A stretch of 64,000 nt of DNA. It comes from Paenilisteria rustica (GTDB lineage Bacteria > Bacillota > Bacilli > Lactobacillales > Listeriaceae). How positions within the stretch are numbered: position 1 is the stretch's first letter; every line of letters begins with the position of its first letter. The stretch covers positions 62,001 to 126,000 of the forward strand of contig NZ_JABJVM010000009.1 in assembly GCF_013820765.1 (NCBI RefSeq), written 5' to 3'. The position numbers were made by a program, and so were the translations under genes. Under the pieces are notes generated by a model. It did no database searches. It had not been told where the DNA came from and saw only the letters and a program-made list of their open reading frames with translations. Positions 63,895 to 64,000 of the stretch are shown piece after piece.

Positions 63895-64000
63895 ATGAAG
63901 AGGGTACTGTTAGTGAAGGGATTTATTTACAATGAAAAAAAGGATGACATTCTACTCGTGAAAAATCGCGATTTAAAATGGTCATTTCCAGGAGGTCGGG
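63895..64000 (+). CDS. NUDIX hydrolase, N-terminal part (runs off window)
   Basis: ATG 63895 follows GGGAGG. The visible 35 codons give MKRVLLVKGFIYNEKKDDI, a segment with VKNRDLKW and the opening of the Nudix box (SFPGGR). The catalytic REUXEE helix lies beyond the window. Nudix enzymes cleave nucleoside diphosphates linked to other groups; the substrate is unknown. Confidence 0.85.
   Translation, partial: MKRVLLVKGFIYNEKKDDILLVKNRDLKWSFPGGR

Overview
This window is a low-GC Firmicutes chromosome segment, most likely from the genus Listeria or a close Listeriaceae relative. That rests on protein recognition: UvrC-, LtrA-, YuiD-, YuzB/YuzD- and YutD-type proteins, a Mrp antiporter set, a short HisG with HisZ, and many surface proteins with Ig-like, SdrD_B or SpaA-type modules. 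The gene order from the suf cluster through the mrp cluster to the NUDIX gene matches what I remember of Listeria chromosomes. The histidine operon carrying its own hisC, the chitinase and several surface proteins suggest a non-monocytogenes, environmental species; that is inference. No tRNA, rRNA, CRISPR array, intact prophage or intact IS element was seen.

Layout. 1-2.8 kb: end of a hexapeptide acyltransferase gene, gdhA, and a 2OG-Fe dioxygenase gene. 2.8-5.9 kb: an accessory island with a broken type VII (T7SS) lipase-toxin gene resembling TslA, a divergent DUF1433 (TilA-like) immunity candidate, the relic of a second immunity gene, a membrane-anchored HTH-like protein and decayed DNA with inverted repeats. 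5.9-13.4 kb: one operon hisZ-G-D-B-H-A-F-I-E-C on the minus strand. 13.7-16.2 kb: a large secreted repeat protein, inserted between the his operon and hisJ (16.5-17.3 kb). 17.3-19.3 kb: a purine permease under a guanine riboswitch, and a type I toxin-antitoxin locus with a 36-residue holin-like toxin and a convergent antisense RNA. 19.4-21.6 kb: a GH1 phospho-beta-glucosidase with its GntR/UTRA regulator. 21.9-22.9 kb: a lipoprotein. 23.3-28.5 kb: sufCDSUB for Fe-S cluster assembly. 29-32.5 kb: a modular GH18 chitinase with a long leader and a DUF5011 surface protein with an odd sorting signal. 32.6-42.5 kb: a short UvrC-like nuclease, an oxidoreductase, a type II toxin-antitoxin pair, a TSUP exporter, and the YunD/YutD/YutF/hemolysin block. 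42.5-48.3 kb: pgpA (LtrA), NifU-like, YuzD, YuzB, an SDR protein, ferredoxin-NADP reductase and NDH-2, mixed with repeat-rich intergenic DNA. 48.4-51.2 kb: an LPETG SpaA/SdrD_B protein, YuiD and a thioesterase. 51.3-57.3 kb: mrpA-G. 57.6-64 kb: an MFS exporter, a 31-residue membrane peptide, a cyclophilin, an orphan PTS IIB, an ABC transporter, a MalY/PatB lyase, an S1 protein and the start of a NUDIX hydrolase.

The most interesting signals are: (1) the disrupted T7SS lipase next to retained and decayed immunity genes; (2) the complete type I toxin-antitoxin locus; (3) three families of unexplained short repeats (about 67 bp, 169 bp, and a 122-bp segment flanked by 25-bp direct repeats); and (4) a multi-hairpin region at 43.6 kb that could be a structured RNA or a mobile-element remnant. 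Positions and motifs were read by eye. No alignments, folding programs or database searches were run.
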